A DNA stretch of 64,000 nucleotides from Spongilla lacustris (taxonomy: Eukaryota; Porifera; Demospongiae; Spongillida; Spongillidae). Both the position numbers and the translations under genes were made by a program. This document shows positions 50,101 through 58,411 of the stretch, one piece after another. Under the pieces are notes generated by a model. It saw only the letters and a list, made by a program, of their open reading frames with translations. It did no database searches and was not told where the DNA came from. Numbering within the stretch: the first letter of the stretch is position 1; every line of letters starts with the position of its first letter. The DNA lies in the NCBI GenBank assembly GCA_949361645.1, contig OX442435.1, positions 6,107,696-6,171,695 on the forward strand, read 5' to 3'.

Positions 50101-52706
50101 TATTATCTGTGGAATTGGTAATCTAAATCACATCATTGTTTTAAACCAGACTAACCGTTGCATGTGCTGTTGTCATCAAAGATGATGTCATATAACATGT
50201 ATCCAGTCTGGCATGAGCAAAAGTAACTTCCTATAGTATTGGTACATATTTGAGAGCAACCTCCATTGTATATTAAGCACTCATTGATGTCTGTTGGAAA
50301 ATAAATTTAATTTGGTAATTACAAAACTGCACTTACCATTGCACATTCTGTTGTCAGCACCTAGCATATAACCAATCTGACATGAACAAATGTAGCTCCC
50401 GGTTGAATCAATATAGCTGGAATAGCATGTACTATCTGTTGAATGCATATACTAAATTATATCACATCTTAATACAAGACAAACCATTGCATGTGCTGTT
50501 GTTATCAATTATGTATGATGTGTAGTCAGTCGGGCATGAGCAAATGTAACTTCCAATGGTGTTTGTACAGATTTGAGAGCAATCTCCATTGCTGGATAAG
50601 CACTCATTGATGTCTATTGCATTGGGGGAAAACAGTGAATTAAAATCTCCTTAAGAACTTCACTTACCATTGCAGGCTCTGTTGTCATCAGTTAACATAT
50701 AGCCAATGTGGCATGAGCAAATGTAGCTTCCAATGGTATTTGTACAGATTTGAGAGCAACCACCATTCCTGGATAAGCACTCATTGATGTCTGTTGTGTT
50801 TATTTAAGCGAATTTAATTGTCCTTAATATTTCTGTACCACACTTACCATTGCAGGTACTGTTTTCAGCAATTAACACATAGCCAGTTTGACAAGAGCAA
50901 ATGTAGCTTCCAATGGTATTCGTACAGATTTGAGAGCAACCACCATTACTGGATAAGCACTCATTGATGTCTGTTGTATTTATTTAAGCGAATTTAATTG
51001 TCTTTAATATCTCTGAACCACACTTACCATTGCAGGTTTTGTTATCAGCATTTAACATGTAGCCAATCTGGCATGAGCAAATGTAGCTTCCAATGGTGTT
51101 TGTACAGATTTGAGAGCAATCACCATTGTTGGATAAGCACTCATTTATATCTGTTTAATTGGAAATGCTAAATTGCATTGCTTTTACAAACCAGACTAAC
51201 TAACCATTGCATATGCTGTTGTTTTCCATTATCATGCCTAATATGTTACCAGTTGCGCATGAACAAAAGTTATTTCCGTTTCCGTTTGTACAGATTTTAA
51301 AGCAATTTCCATTGCTAGACAGGCACTCATTCATGTCTTTTCAGAGAAATATAATCAAATTAATATCTCTTTGATGTTTACAAAACTGCACTTACAATTG
51401 CATGTTGTGTTGTCATAAGGTAACATATAGCCAGACTGGCACGAGCAAAAGTAACCTCCATTAGTGTTTGTACAGATCAGCGAACAACCTCCATTGCTGG
51501 ACAAGCATGTATCATCTGTGGAATTGGAAATCTAAATCACATCATTGTTTTAAACCAGACTAACAGTTGCATGTGCTGTTGTCATCAAAGATGATGTCAT
51601 ACAACATGTATCCAGTCTGGCATGAGCAAAAGTAACTTCCTATAGTATTGGTACATATTTGAGAGCAACCTCCATTGTATATTAAGCACTCATTGATGTC
51701 TGTTGGAAAAAAATTAACTTGGTAATTACAAAACTGCACTTACCATTGCATGTTCTGTTGTCAGCACCTAACATATAGCCAATCTGACACGAACAAAAGT
51801 AGCTTCCAATTGAATCATCATAGCTGGACAAGCATGTATTATCTATTGAATGTAATTACTGAAATAATGGCACCTTTAAAAGCAGACAAACCATTGCATG
51901 TGCTGTTGTCATCAATTACGTATGACATGAAGCCAGTCTGGCATGAGCAAACGTAGTGTCCATTTGTGTTTGTACAAATCTGAGAACAACCTCCATTGTT
52001 GGATAAGCACTCATTGATGTCTGTTGTATTAGTGAAAAAATATATATTCCTTGCTGATAAAGGAATTGGACTAACCGTTGCATGTCTTGTTGTCAGCATT
52101 TAACATATATCCTGTCTGGCATGAGCAAAAGTAACTTCCACTGGTGTTTGTACATATCTGTGAACAGCCTCCATTTTTGGATAAGCACTCATTGATGTCT
52201 GTTGTATTAGTGAAAATATATATATTCCTTGCTGATAAAGGAATTGGACTAACCGTTGCAAGTCTTGTTGTCAGCATTTAACATATATCCAGTCTGGCAT
52301 GAGCAAAAGTAACTTCCACTGGTGTTTGTACATATCTGTGAACAATCTCCATTGTTGGATAAGCACTCATTGGTGCCTGCTATGTATTTATATAAAATGT
52401 TTGGGTGTATATACAGTATTGAATGTCTCATGACGTACCACTACACGTTCTGTTGTCCGTGTTTATCTGGTAGCCAACCATACACGTGACATTGCATAGT
52501 GATGTAGTATTCTTGCATATGCTTTGACAATCATCTTGGGTGCAATTTTGTGCATCTATAGCCACGAAGCAAGTAAAGCAGGTTGCTGGTGATGATGTGG
52601 GGCTCACCTATTGTAGTATCCAGGAGCGTGTTATTGTCACAGCAGCAGCCACACCGAGTTGCCAAGCTCACGCATTGTATTGCACAACCTTCGCCACTAA
52701 CGATCC
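28410..52706 (-). CDS. Large adhesion-GPCR-like gene: EGF array, FN3, HormR-like, GAIN/GPS, 7TM
   Basis: Exons on the minus strand with consistent GT-AG borders can be followed from 52706 down to the stop codon at 28410. In protein order: a cysteine-rich N-terminal exon, about 70 EGF-like modules, several fibronectin III domains, a hormone-receptor-like cysteine domain, a GAIN-like region with a GPS motif, seven membrane helices and a cytoplasmic tail. Such proteins sit at the cell surface, self-cleave at the GPS and couple adhesion to G-protein signalling. The first exon with a signal peptide was not found; it may lie upstream of 52706. EGF and FN3 parts are separated by a 5.4 kb intron, so two adjacent genes remain possible; transcript data would decide. 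Near-identical duplications also make the EGF copy number uncertain. Confidence 0.72.
29173..29263 (-). CDS. GPCR exon: end of TM4 and second extracellular loop
   Basis: The exon encodes [12 protein letters not shown] followed by the loop sequence HNNNSTMG and joins the next exon to give Y-C, the conserved loop cysteine. The donor is GTAAGTTG and the acceptor TTCCTTCAG. Confidence 0.8.
29434..29696 (-). CDS. GPCR exon: TM2, TM3 and start of TM4
   Basis: The exon encodes [20 protein letters not shown] (first intracellular loop and TM2), then [20 protein letters not shown] (TM3, with its conserved Cys and the HYF block of adhesion GPCRs) and [12 protein letters not shown] (TM4). The family's WM.EAL position is present as [10 protein letters not shown]. 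Downstream in plus coordinates is a C-rich run (29387-29403) inside the intron. Confidence 0.87.
29754..29893 (-). CDS. GPCR exon: linker after GPS and TM1
   Basis: The exon encodes a short linker ([20 protein letters not shown]) and TM1 ([20 protein letters not shown]). Acceptor TTGTCTTAG, donor GTAGGT. Confidence 0.85.
29946..30063 (-). CDS. GPS (GPCR proteolysis site) exon
   Basis: The exon encodes NWTSDGCYT, then [14 protein letters not shown]. The four-element GPS pattern is complete: W, the GC cysteine, the CxC pair and the HL-T cleavage tripeptide. Autoproteolysis is expected between Leu and Thr, leaving a short tethered-agonist peptide starting TNFAVLV. The first GPS cysteine and tryptophan (CVSWDF) come from the previous exon at 30171-30219. 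Confidence 0.9.
30171..31137 (-). CDS. GAIN-like region, five exons
   Basis: Exons at 30171-30219, 30277-30633, 30692-30794, 30846-30922 and 30980-31137. In protein order: a helical part ([20 protein letters not shown], then [14 protein letters not shown] and NFEKIATSF) followed by a strand-rich part ([20 protein letters not shown]) that leads into the GPS. This is the helix-then-sandwich layout of the GAIN domain. Numerous N-glycosylation sequons (NNT, NFS, NTS) fit an extracellular location. Confidence 0.75.
31161..31633 (-). CDS. Hormone-receptor-like cysteine domain, two exons
   Basis: Exon 31161-31431 encodes [30 protein letters not shown] and SKCP, the spacing of Cys, Trp and Pro expected for a HormR (HRM) domain preceding GAIN. 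Exon 31491-31633 encodes [13 protein letters not shown] and a strand-rich segment linking to the FN3 region. The intron to the next exon holds a poly-G run (about 31815-31833). Confidence 0.65.
32027..33991 (-). CDS. Fibronectin type III domains, five exons
   Basis: Exons at 32027-32198, 32251-32453, 32516-32755, 32783-33110 and 33662-33991. Each full domain shows the FN3 pattern: Pro-rich start, a strand with W (VSWNQLP, LTWSCPL, VSWNPP, FANWSVP), then Y-x-V and a late YS/YT-x-x-V/L strand ([19 protein letters not shown]). About four domains are present. They are extracellular adhesion modules and usually act as spacers. A further short exon may exist near 33385-33445. Confidence 0.8.
34370..34510. 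repeat. TTAACT-rich block (partner about 37190-37350)
   Basis: Repeated TTAACTTAACT and GTTAACTATAACTTAACT words occur here and again at 37190-37350 (GGTCAGTTAACTATAACTTA). They may be the two ends of one old element spanning 34.4-37.35 kb, into which the foldback element later inserted. Evidence is word similarity only. Confidence 0.4.
34843..35477. repeat. Dispersed repeat family A, copy 2
   Basis: Same orientation as 5685-6150, sharing GTGGGCGTGGTTTTCGATC through ACACTAAGCCATA. It holds about 205 bp (about 35017-35222) absent from copy 1, and its far end is not interrupted by the CAGGGAATAATTTA element. Confidence 0.85.
35631..35712. repeat. Imperfect ~35-bp hairpin
   Basis: GATCCTACAACT...CAGTCCT...TTTGCAAA pairs with TTCGCAAATTCAGGACTG...AGTTGTAGGATC, leaving a small loop. 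It is a typical miniature foldback. Confidence 0.8.
36097..36500. mobile_element. Foldback MITE, about 404 bp
   Basis: The left arm 36097-36270 and right arm 36327-36500 are inverted copies, for example CTCGAGTTTATTTTTCAAGT (left) with its complement near 36370 and CACACCCTTTTGAAT with ATTCAAAAAGGTGTG. A 56-bp loop separates them. No coding capacity. Confidence 0.85.
36684..36773. repeat. 26-bp perfect inverted repeat
   Basis: Arms 36684-36709 and 36748-36773 (ATTCATAAATTCATAAAAAA plus TGCAGA) flank a 38-base loop. Confidence 0.9.
37703..38256. mobile_element. 554-bp TTAA-flanked nonautonomous element
   Basis: TTAA at 37699-37702 and 38257-38260 flank termini TCATAGATTG and CAATCTATGA. Just inside both ends are GTTAAACTGGTTTAAC palindromes, likely transposase-binding motifs. 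TTAA duplication is typical of piggyBac and Kolobok-type transposition. No gene is inside. Confidence 0.8.
39150..39222 (+). pseudogene. Second copy of the acidic gene-end fragment
   Basis: The frame ends [11 protein letters not shown] with TAA at 39220-39222. The following ~160 bp match the sequence after 3018. This copy is not inside a foldback and lies antisense to the GPCR gene, just downstream of its EGF array. Confidence 0.5.
39428..52555 (-). CDS. Array of about 70 EGF-like exons
   Basis: Each exon of about 120-125 bp encodes one calcium-binding-type EGF module, consensus [20 protein letters not shown] plus [20 protein letters not shown]. The six cysteines and the D-I-N-E calcium ligands are clear. 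The exons start after the first base of the Asp codon and end after the first base of the next, so they are phase 1-1 and can be duplicated or skipped without a frameshift. Introns are about 45-60 bp in most places. Some modules deviate: short ones lacking the middle cysteines (41627-41727, 51743-51845), [20 protein letters not shown] types with SNFCSC, and [10 protein letters not shown] types. The far N-terminal module at 52439-52555 is divergent ([13 protein letters not shown]). Exon count is my reading of repeated blocks and may be off by a few. Confidence 0.82.
39747..39767. repeat. Poly-G tract in an EGF intron
   Basis: About 21 G directly follow the GATGTCTGTTGTATTTGAC border of an EGF exon. 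It is one of several long G/C tracts in the window. Confidence 0.85.
39780..44430. repeat. 2,324-bp tandem duplication within the EGF array
   Basis: Equivalent exons lie at a constant offset: 39972/42296, 40141/42465, 40322/42646, 40730/43054, 41958/44282 (all +2,324). Substitutions separate the copies, so this duplication is older than the 3,193-bp one. Confidence 0.88.
43023..49691. repeat. 3,193-bp tandem duplication within the EGF array
   Basis: All landmarks from 43023 to 46498 recur at +3,193: 43770/46963, 44282/47475, 45489/48682, 45839/49032, 46247/49440. I saw no base difference in the segments I compared. The first differences are GTGTTTG versus GTGTTCG near 49692 and CTTTTAC versus CATTTAC near 49773 on the right, and TTGTATTAC versus TTGTTTTAC near 43015 on the left. 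The duplication is very recent or an assembly product. Confidence 0.9.
44282..45838. repeat. 519-bp three-exon EGF cassette, three copies
   Basis: Exons at 44282/44801/45320, 44451/44970/45489 and 44620/45139/45658 are spaced 519 bp apart. The three-exon cassette was triplicated here and then copied again with the 3,193-bp unit (47475-49031). Confidence 0.88.
52608..52706 (-). CDS. N-terminal cysteine-rich exon of the EGF/GPCR gene
   Basis: The exon encodes [20 protein letters not shown] followed by DNNTLLDTT and has acceptor CGATTCAG and donor GTGAGCC. It joins the divergent EGF module at 52439-52555. Five cysteines cluster within 16 residues. No signal peptide is in this exon, so at least one more exon must lie upstream. 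Confidence 0.6.
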
Positions 52707-53148
52707 CTGAATCGTGAATGAAATTCATTCCATTTCTATATTGTTATCGTTTTTGATCTTAATATTTGCATTGTCCATTTTCAAGCTATACTATATACTA
52801 GGATGTGCAAAGACGTCATCGTGTGTATTGTTTTATTTCAATTTTTGATGTTTTACGTCATTATTGACGTGGCAATGTATTATGGCAATAGAGATTCTTA
52901 GACATTTGTCAAGCGAGAGTGGAACTATTAAAGCTGCTAGTTTGAGTCGGTCGTGCTCTAGCGAAAGCCCGAGTCAGAATTTTAAACGCGGTAAACCGTT
53001 ACAGTTCTAAACCCAACGAACAGCGGCGTAACGAGAGTATCTTAAAATGCGCCCCCCCCCCCCTCCCTCCCCAGTCCCGTTCCCTGACTCACGTAAAATC
53101 GCATAAGTGCCTGGATCACAATTTGGTGCAAGACACTTAGAGCCCGCG
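52707..53148. other. Gene-free stretch, possible 5' region of the GPCR gene
   Basis: I did not find a first exon with a signal peptide here. A C-rich run (53050-53061) is present. Confidence 0.4.
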
Positions 53149-53774
53149 ATCTCAGACCGCGGCAATCATGATGATTGCTAAGGCATCTGTATCGCTACGA
53201 CATAGAATCGCATTGCAGAAATTTTCTATTCTTGGAACAGCGTCGCTGCGTCATATTGATTTGTGGACCAAGCTTTACACGTATAAGTGAGTCTGGGACG
53301 AGAACACTCAGCTAGGACCAACCCGTGTAGTTAACTAATTTATACTATACGGCGTATTAATCTACTATATATTCGACTTCGTCGCATAGTGTGGCCTGTA
53401 CATGCTACATTAGAACGTATTCTGATTTTGCCTGAAGAATCGGCCAACGTCCACTTACGGCGCACCTTCAATCCACACACGTGGAGAGGGGGAGGGGCTA
53501 CCAGGAGTTGTAGCGCTCCGAAATCCTGTATCCACACCCAGCGGTCTTCAATGCCGAAGTCGAATATATAATAGTAGATTAATACGCCGTATAGTATAAA
53601 TAAATTAATGATTAGTTAACTACACGGGTTGAGTGTTCTCGTCCCAGACTCCACAAATCAATATGACGCAGCGACGCTGTTCCAAGAATAGAAAAATTTC
53701 TGCAATGCGATTCTATGTCGTAGCGATACAAATACCTTAGCAATCATCATGATTGCCGCGGTCTGATATCACGG
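53149..53774. mobile_element. Foldback element with ~225-240-bp arms
   Basis: The left arm (about 53149-53385; TCAGACCGCGGCAATCATGA...GACGCCGTATAG region) and the right arm (about 53550-53774; ...CGCGGTCTGA) are inverted copies with small indels. Shared words include GACGCAGCGACGCTGTTCCA and TAATACGCCGTATAGTATA. The central ~165 bp is unrelated, and the open frames through it are not convincing. Confidence 0.85.
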
Positions 53775-54116
53775 TGTCGGAGGCATGGCTGTCCCCCTGG
53801 AAAAAGTGTCCCCCCGGACATTCATGCCTAGGCACGACTGTCCCCCCGGACACTGGTGCCTAGGAATGAATGTCCCCTCTAGGCATTATTGTCCCCCCAT
53901 GCCGGTGTCGTAGGCATGGTTGTCCCCCCCCGCAAAATGTCCCCCCGGACATTCATGCCTAGGCACCGCTGTCCCCCGGACACTCGTTCCTAGGCACCAT
54001 TGTCCCCCGGACAATTATGCCTAGGCATATATGTCCGCAGGGGACATTTATGCCTAGGCATAATTGTCCTACCCTAGGCACCAGTGTCCCCCCATGGGGG
54101 GACACTGGTGCCTAGG
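53775..54116. repeat. GTCCCCC / CCTAGGCA degenerate minisatellite
   Basis: Units of about 28-32 bp with GTCCCCCCGGACA and TGCCTAGGCA repeat about ten times. Each unit is itself partly palindromic (CCTAGG). The family resumes at 55537-55649 beside the assembly gap. Confidence 0.88.
54073..54116. repeat. Perfect 44-bp palindrome
   Basis: CCTAGGCACCAGTGTCCCCC continues through a central CATG into its exact reverse complement. It closes the minisatellite. Confidence 0.95.
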
Positions 54117-55313
54117 ATAGAATGTCTTACACTTTAAATACAGGCCTGGAATGTACAAGCGTAAGTATAATACAACCAAATCGGATCGATATACATGCGT
54201 TAGTCGTTTTATACGTGCATGTATTAGCAAACGTCATGCATGCCATGATATATCTTAATACATTTACATGCGTCTGCGTGCCCGCTCGGTTGTGTGCAGA
54301 GCAGCTAATTATTTATTACTAAAGGCTCTCATTTCAAGGAAAGGCATTCTTGTGTAAATGTTTACAAATGTAAATCGTATATATGAAAATTCGTGTGCAT
54401 GCAAGTATCCGCGTGAGGTCATAAAATAATGATTGGTACCATATGCATGATATCACAAAAAAAAAAAACATGCTTCATGTGTCAGACAGATATTTGCTGC
54501 ATGCAGTGCAGAGCCATTTGCCTTGTAAACACCTTTGCCAACTGACTCTTGAACTTTGTACGATTTTTCTTTGCTGGAAGTAAGTGAACACCCAATATCA
54601 AAGTTACAGTCATGCTTCTATACATGGTGGTCGCATGCATATATCTATACAACGATCAGGAGCATATCCATAGAGGTTTCCGTGTTACCTGAAACCCCCC
54701 CCCCCCCCCCCCCCCAATAGAATAATATTTACAAAACTTAATTGATACTAACCTTCCCTCCTCCCCCCACTTGTATTAATTTGGCCTACCCTCCCCTCTC
54801 CGCTCTTATTTGGCCTATCGCAAGAGTGCATGATCCCCCCCCCCCCTCCCCCCTCCCCCGCTCGTATTCGATTGACGTACAATGTTAATAGGTTTGAAAT
54901 TCTGGATACGCGCCAGGCCTGACGATTTTCCTTGTGGTGAAGCGTGGCAAGCTATCATTATTCTTTCCTGCTCTTCTTTCGATTTGATCACTGTTGATCG
55001 CCACTCATATCTTGGAACAATTTGTAAATAAAGAGCGCCATTGTCAACTTTGTAATTTCCACGCGCTTTCGTCTAAAAGAACGTTTCTGATATTTTGAAC
55101 ATCCAACTGGCCTGGATACCTTCCTTTTAACAAGAACTGAGTTCAAAACGATTTCGTCGTCCATGGCCAGAAACACTCGCTGTTCTAAAAGGAAACCTCC
55201 ACGGACGCGTGCGAACATTAGTTTATACACGCATGAGGCAGAGCAGTTACGAGGATTGGAAGGCTAAGTGTTTGGTTGAACGTTTATGATAAACGAGAAA
55301 ACGTGGAGGGGGG
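54117..55313. other. Gene-free stretch with poly-C tracts
   Basis: No gene is supported. It contains C runs at 54695-54715 (21 C) and C-rich stretches at 54833-54858. Phrases such as TTGGCCTACCCTCCCC and TTATTTGGCC recur around them, so the runs may be part of a degraded repeat. Confidence 0.5.
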
Positions 55314-55504
55314 CTAGTTGGGCGTAGCCCGACCGTACCTTCGCGTATTGGAATGTCGGGTATACCTGGATTTGTACCCATGCATCTAATAGCGTATGTG
55401 GGCTGTATGTGATAATAGTATAGCCCACATACGCTATCAGATGTGTACAAATCCAGGTATAGGCTAGATACCCAATACGCGAAGGTCGGGCTATGGGCCA
55501 ACTA

Positions 55505-55505
<1 letters not shown>
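55314..55505. mobile_element. 192-bp palindromic MITE (TAGTTGGGC ends)
   Basis: It starts CTAGTTGGGCGTAGCCCGAC and ends GGGCCAACTAG. Internal inverted pairs include CCTTCGCGTATTGG / CCAATACGCGAAGG and ATAGCGTATGTGGGCT / AGCCCACATACGCTAT. A 47-bp deletion derivative with the same ends and a residual loop (AATACGCGAAG) lies at 62202-62248. Confidence 0.85.

Positions 55506-55506
<1 letters not shown>

Positions 55507-55536
<30 letters not shown>
55507..55536. repeat. Poly-G tract (30 G)
   Basis: A run of 30 G between the MITE and the GGGGACA minisatellite. Confidence 0.9.
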
Positions 55537-55538
<2 letters not shown>

Positions 55539-55649
55539 AGCTGTGCCTAGGAAAAAATGTCCGGCATGGGGGGACAATAATGCCTAGAGGGGACATTCAT
55601 TCCTAGGCACCAGTGTCCGGGGGGACAGTCGTGCCTAGGCATGAATGTC
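55537..55649. repeat. GGGGACA / CCTAGG minisatellite, resumed
   Basis: Same degenerate unit family as 53775-54116, mostly in the opposite orientation (GGGGACA...TGCCTAGG). It runs directly into the N gap. Confidence 0.85.
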
Positions 55650-55849
55650 NNNNNNNNNNNNNNNNNNNNNNNNNNNNNNNNNNNNNNNNNNNNNNNNNNN
55701 NNNNNNNNNNNNNNNNNNNNNNNNNNNNNNNNNNNNNNNNNNNNNNNNNNNNNNNNNNNNNNNNNNNNNNNNNNNNNNNNNNNNNNNNNNNNNNNNNNNN
55801 NNNNNNNNNNNNNNNNNNNNNNNNNNNNNNNNNNNNNNNNNNNNNNNNN
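55650..55849. other. Assembly gap, 200 N
   Basis: Unresolved bases. The round length suggests a placeholder gap of unknown true size inside a palindromic minisatellite. Confidence 0.98.
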
Positions 55850-57235
55850 TATGGTTCGACGAAAAAGGTCGTCTAAATTCACGGAACCGGTGTTAGGTAT
55901 ATCAATAAAAATAATTTACTGTTACAGTTAAACCAGTTCAGTTTGAATTTCGCCTTACATTTGCCAATGCAGCCTTTCATGCAAAATGCCACACCCCCAC
56001 GGATGCAACCTTTTCTTCTTAAGGACAATAGCTAAGCAAAAATGCACCGGTATACCGGTATACCCGGTAGCGGGCCATACGAATCTAATTCCTTCCACCC
56101 CGCTGTACACTTATACTGGTAGTTCTGTTCAATGCATGAAAGGCACTGGGCTGTATCCCTCTCTTCTCTCTGCTGAGGATCCTCCCCCCGAATCCCCCAG
56201 GCTTTAACAACCTTCACAGCAGTTCAGCCTATTAAAAAACAGTGCACTCTGTTTGATGTGGGACTGAAAACCGTGTCTCCATCGCCAGCGGAGTCGATCG
56301 CACGCGCGATCACAGCATCAGACTCGATCCTGCAGCCAGAAATGAAAAGTCAGAAGTAATTGATTCGGGGTTTGCGAATCAACGCATATTCCCGTATATC
56401 TTCCCATAGACATGTATGGGGTACTTCAATACCAAGCACGCCAGATTTTTCTCAGCATTTGCCAAATGGGGTTGTTAGTACACTACATTAGCCATGATTT
56501 TTAGTGGGGTCGCCGTATTTTTCCTATTTAAGGTAGCGCTTCCCTAGGAGTGTACATGTAAAGTCTTGCCATCGAGCAGCACTCTCGTAGATACCCTGCC
56601 CCCTCCCCCCCGCTAGTATTTGGCCCAAGCATGGGGACCCCACCCCCGCGAATAGTCATTAATTATTCATAATCTCACGCTTTACTCGCTCTAAAATTAA
56701 AGTTGGCAACTCTGGTGGTATCATTGACAGCGCCCCAGGGCGCTGAAGGTCTTCATTGGGATGTTGAGCCAACCAGGAGTTCCCCTTGCATTGCGTTGCG
56801 CAATTACGAGCGGAAGGGGGGGATCCCCTTGCGTTGCGCAAATACGAGCGGGGGGGGGCCTAATAATGTACATATGTGGTATATCTGGGTCAATAAATTA
56901 CAATTCGGCTGTGAATTTATTGTGAGTGAGTTTCTGCTATACTTTCCGGCGTGAGATACTATAGTGATATAAACTTCAAGCGTGAGAGCGTGAGAGAAAC
57001 GTCAAATGCGTGAGTCTCAAGCCGAATGTTGGCATGTCTGTACCACTGAGCACGTAAAGGTGAGAGAGCACTCTGATCTTTATTGGTAATAGCAGTCCTT
57101 CTGTAGCTGAACTTCGATGCCTTTGCAAAGCTCAGACTGGAGAACTGGTTGCACATAAAATAGCACACTTGGAGGGGGGTGCAGCACTAACTGGTCAGCG
57201 CATTAAATCATCCGGCTTGGAAGCACCCTTGGACC
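55850..57235. other. Gene-free stretch
   Basis: No gene is supported. Features seen: a CAGCGCCCCAGGGCGCTG palindrome near 56728, the words GCGTTGCGCAA.TACGAGCG duplicated near 56790 and 56830, and a GTGAGAGCGTGAGAG block near 56980. Confidence 0.5.
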
Positions 57236-57390
57236 TGTCACGCACGATTTGGTCCGCGTCTAATTTCGGTCCGGCCGGAACAAAAAAGGCTGCCTGAAAT
57301 TGTCCGGCCGGACAATTTTAGGTGCTCGATTTTGTCCCACGTGACATTTTTTGGTCCCACGTTAGTTCTTTCTTTTGGAAGGTGTCGAAA

Positions 57391-57579
57391 ATGTCGTCAG
57401 AATCAGGGACAGACGAAGAAGGTGACACTCTTGAACTGGCCTACAGTTACAAGGTCAAGGGAAAGTACCCTGAAGGATGCGATGCGAACAAGAAACGATC
57501 GATCAGACGAAAGGCGGAAAAGATTTTCTTAAAGAATGGCGAAGTATGGACTAAAAGAAAAATGAATGGAACGACTAAG
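57391..57579 (+). CDS. Ginger transposase exon 1
   Basis: The ATG at 57391 starts MSSESGTDEEGDTLELAYSY. The exon contains KKRSIRRKAEKIFLKNGEVW, the short strand-helix region that precedes the zinc-binding domain of Ginger and gypsy integrases, and ends at the GTGCGTG donor. The acidic start is followed by a strongly basic helix. Its partner exon on the plus strand is missing because the next two exons are inverted. Confidence 0.7.
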
Positions 57580-57799
57580 GTGCGTGCAGCATGTAACTAG
57601 GCCTGTGTGCTCTTGGGTGGTGAACACATTCTTTTCCACTCTTTGGTCCGGCATCATTGATAAGCGTGGTAGCATAGGAGACACATAATGGCTATAGAAT
57701 ACCTCATTACAAAGATATGAAGTGTGCGCGTATGGTTTTAGGGTCTTAGGATAACTAGTCCGATTTCAACCGTCGTCGCTCTTTCGCATGTTAAACTTT

Positions 57800-58165
57800 A
57801 CTGAAATATAGGGTTGTGTATTTCCTGATAATGAAATTGGTGAAATCGGCCCAATAAAATCAATTGCTACATGATACCAAGTGGTGATTACAGGAACAGG
57901 ATGAAGTTCAGTAGAAGTAACAACAAGTTTATCAGAATTCTTCTGGCAAGCCTCACAGGATGCAACCTGTAAAAACATGTCAATAAATTTATGTGACTAA
58001 TTGCAACCATTACTAGTTGAAAAACTTCTTTGTTGAGTCCTTTCCACGTGAAACGTTCTCTAATCCTTTTGATGGTACGTTTTGTTCCCAGATGGCCAGA
58101 CGTAGGGTCAGAATGGCAGGAATGTAGAATCCTCTGCTTCTCACATGCATCCAAAATGAGCCTCT
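57800..58165 (-). pseudogene. Ginger integrase zinc-binding and first catalytic block, inverted
   Basis: On the minus strand, exon 58014-58165 encodes ILHSCHSDPTSGHLG and IRERFTWKGL (the HHCC half: H...H). After a short intron, exon ~57812-57966 encodes VASCEACQKN (the C..C half), then YHVAIDFIGPISP with the first catalytic Asp. Both read opposite to exon 1 and to the downstream exons, though their order relative to each other is normal. A single local inversion of the two exons explains this. As placed, the gene cannot be spliced into an active transposase. Confidence 0.8.
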
Positions 58166-58246
58166 TGCCACTTGATATGCCTCTTTGGTTGGAACTGCAA
58201 CCGCTTCAACCCATTTTGAAAAGTGATCACTCAGTGTAAGAATGTA
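58158..58246 (-). pseudogene. Ginger integrase core strand block, separately inverted
   Basis: The minus strand encodes YILTLSDHFSKWVEAVAVPT, then KEAYQVA, the strand pair that normally follows GPISPISLSGNTQ in the integrase core. It abuts or slightly overlaps the start of the zinc-binding exon at about 58158-58165. On the chromosome the block order is still correct, so this block has been flipped independently in place. Confidence 0.75.
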
Positions 58247-58411
58247 CCTACATACAATTTAAAAATAATGTAATCTATCCTGTTGAAACAAGTATTCCTT
58301 GCATTACACGAAAAAAGTAATAATAATAAATGAACTGACCTGCAGTATACAAGGTATGCTGATCATTCTTTGTGTGCACTTACTGTATCATATTTTTACA
58401 TGTATATCTAG

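Noticed and set aside
53340..53571. Open frames in the centre of the foldback element at 53.1-53.8 kb
   Set aside because: They run from the centre into the inverted arms, are open on both strands and have no recognisable domain.
55547..55931. Open frames running through the N gap
   Set aside because: They consist mainly of unresolved bases.
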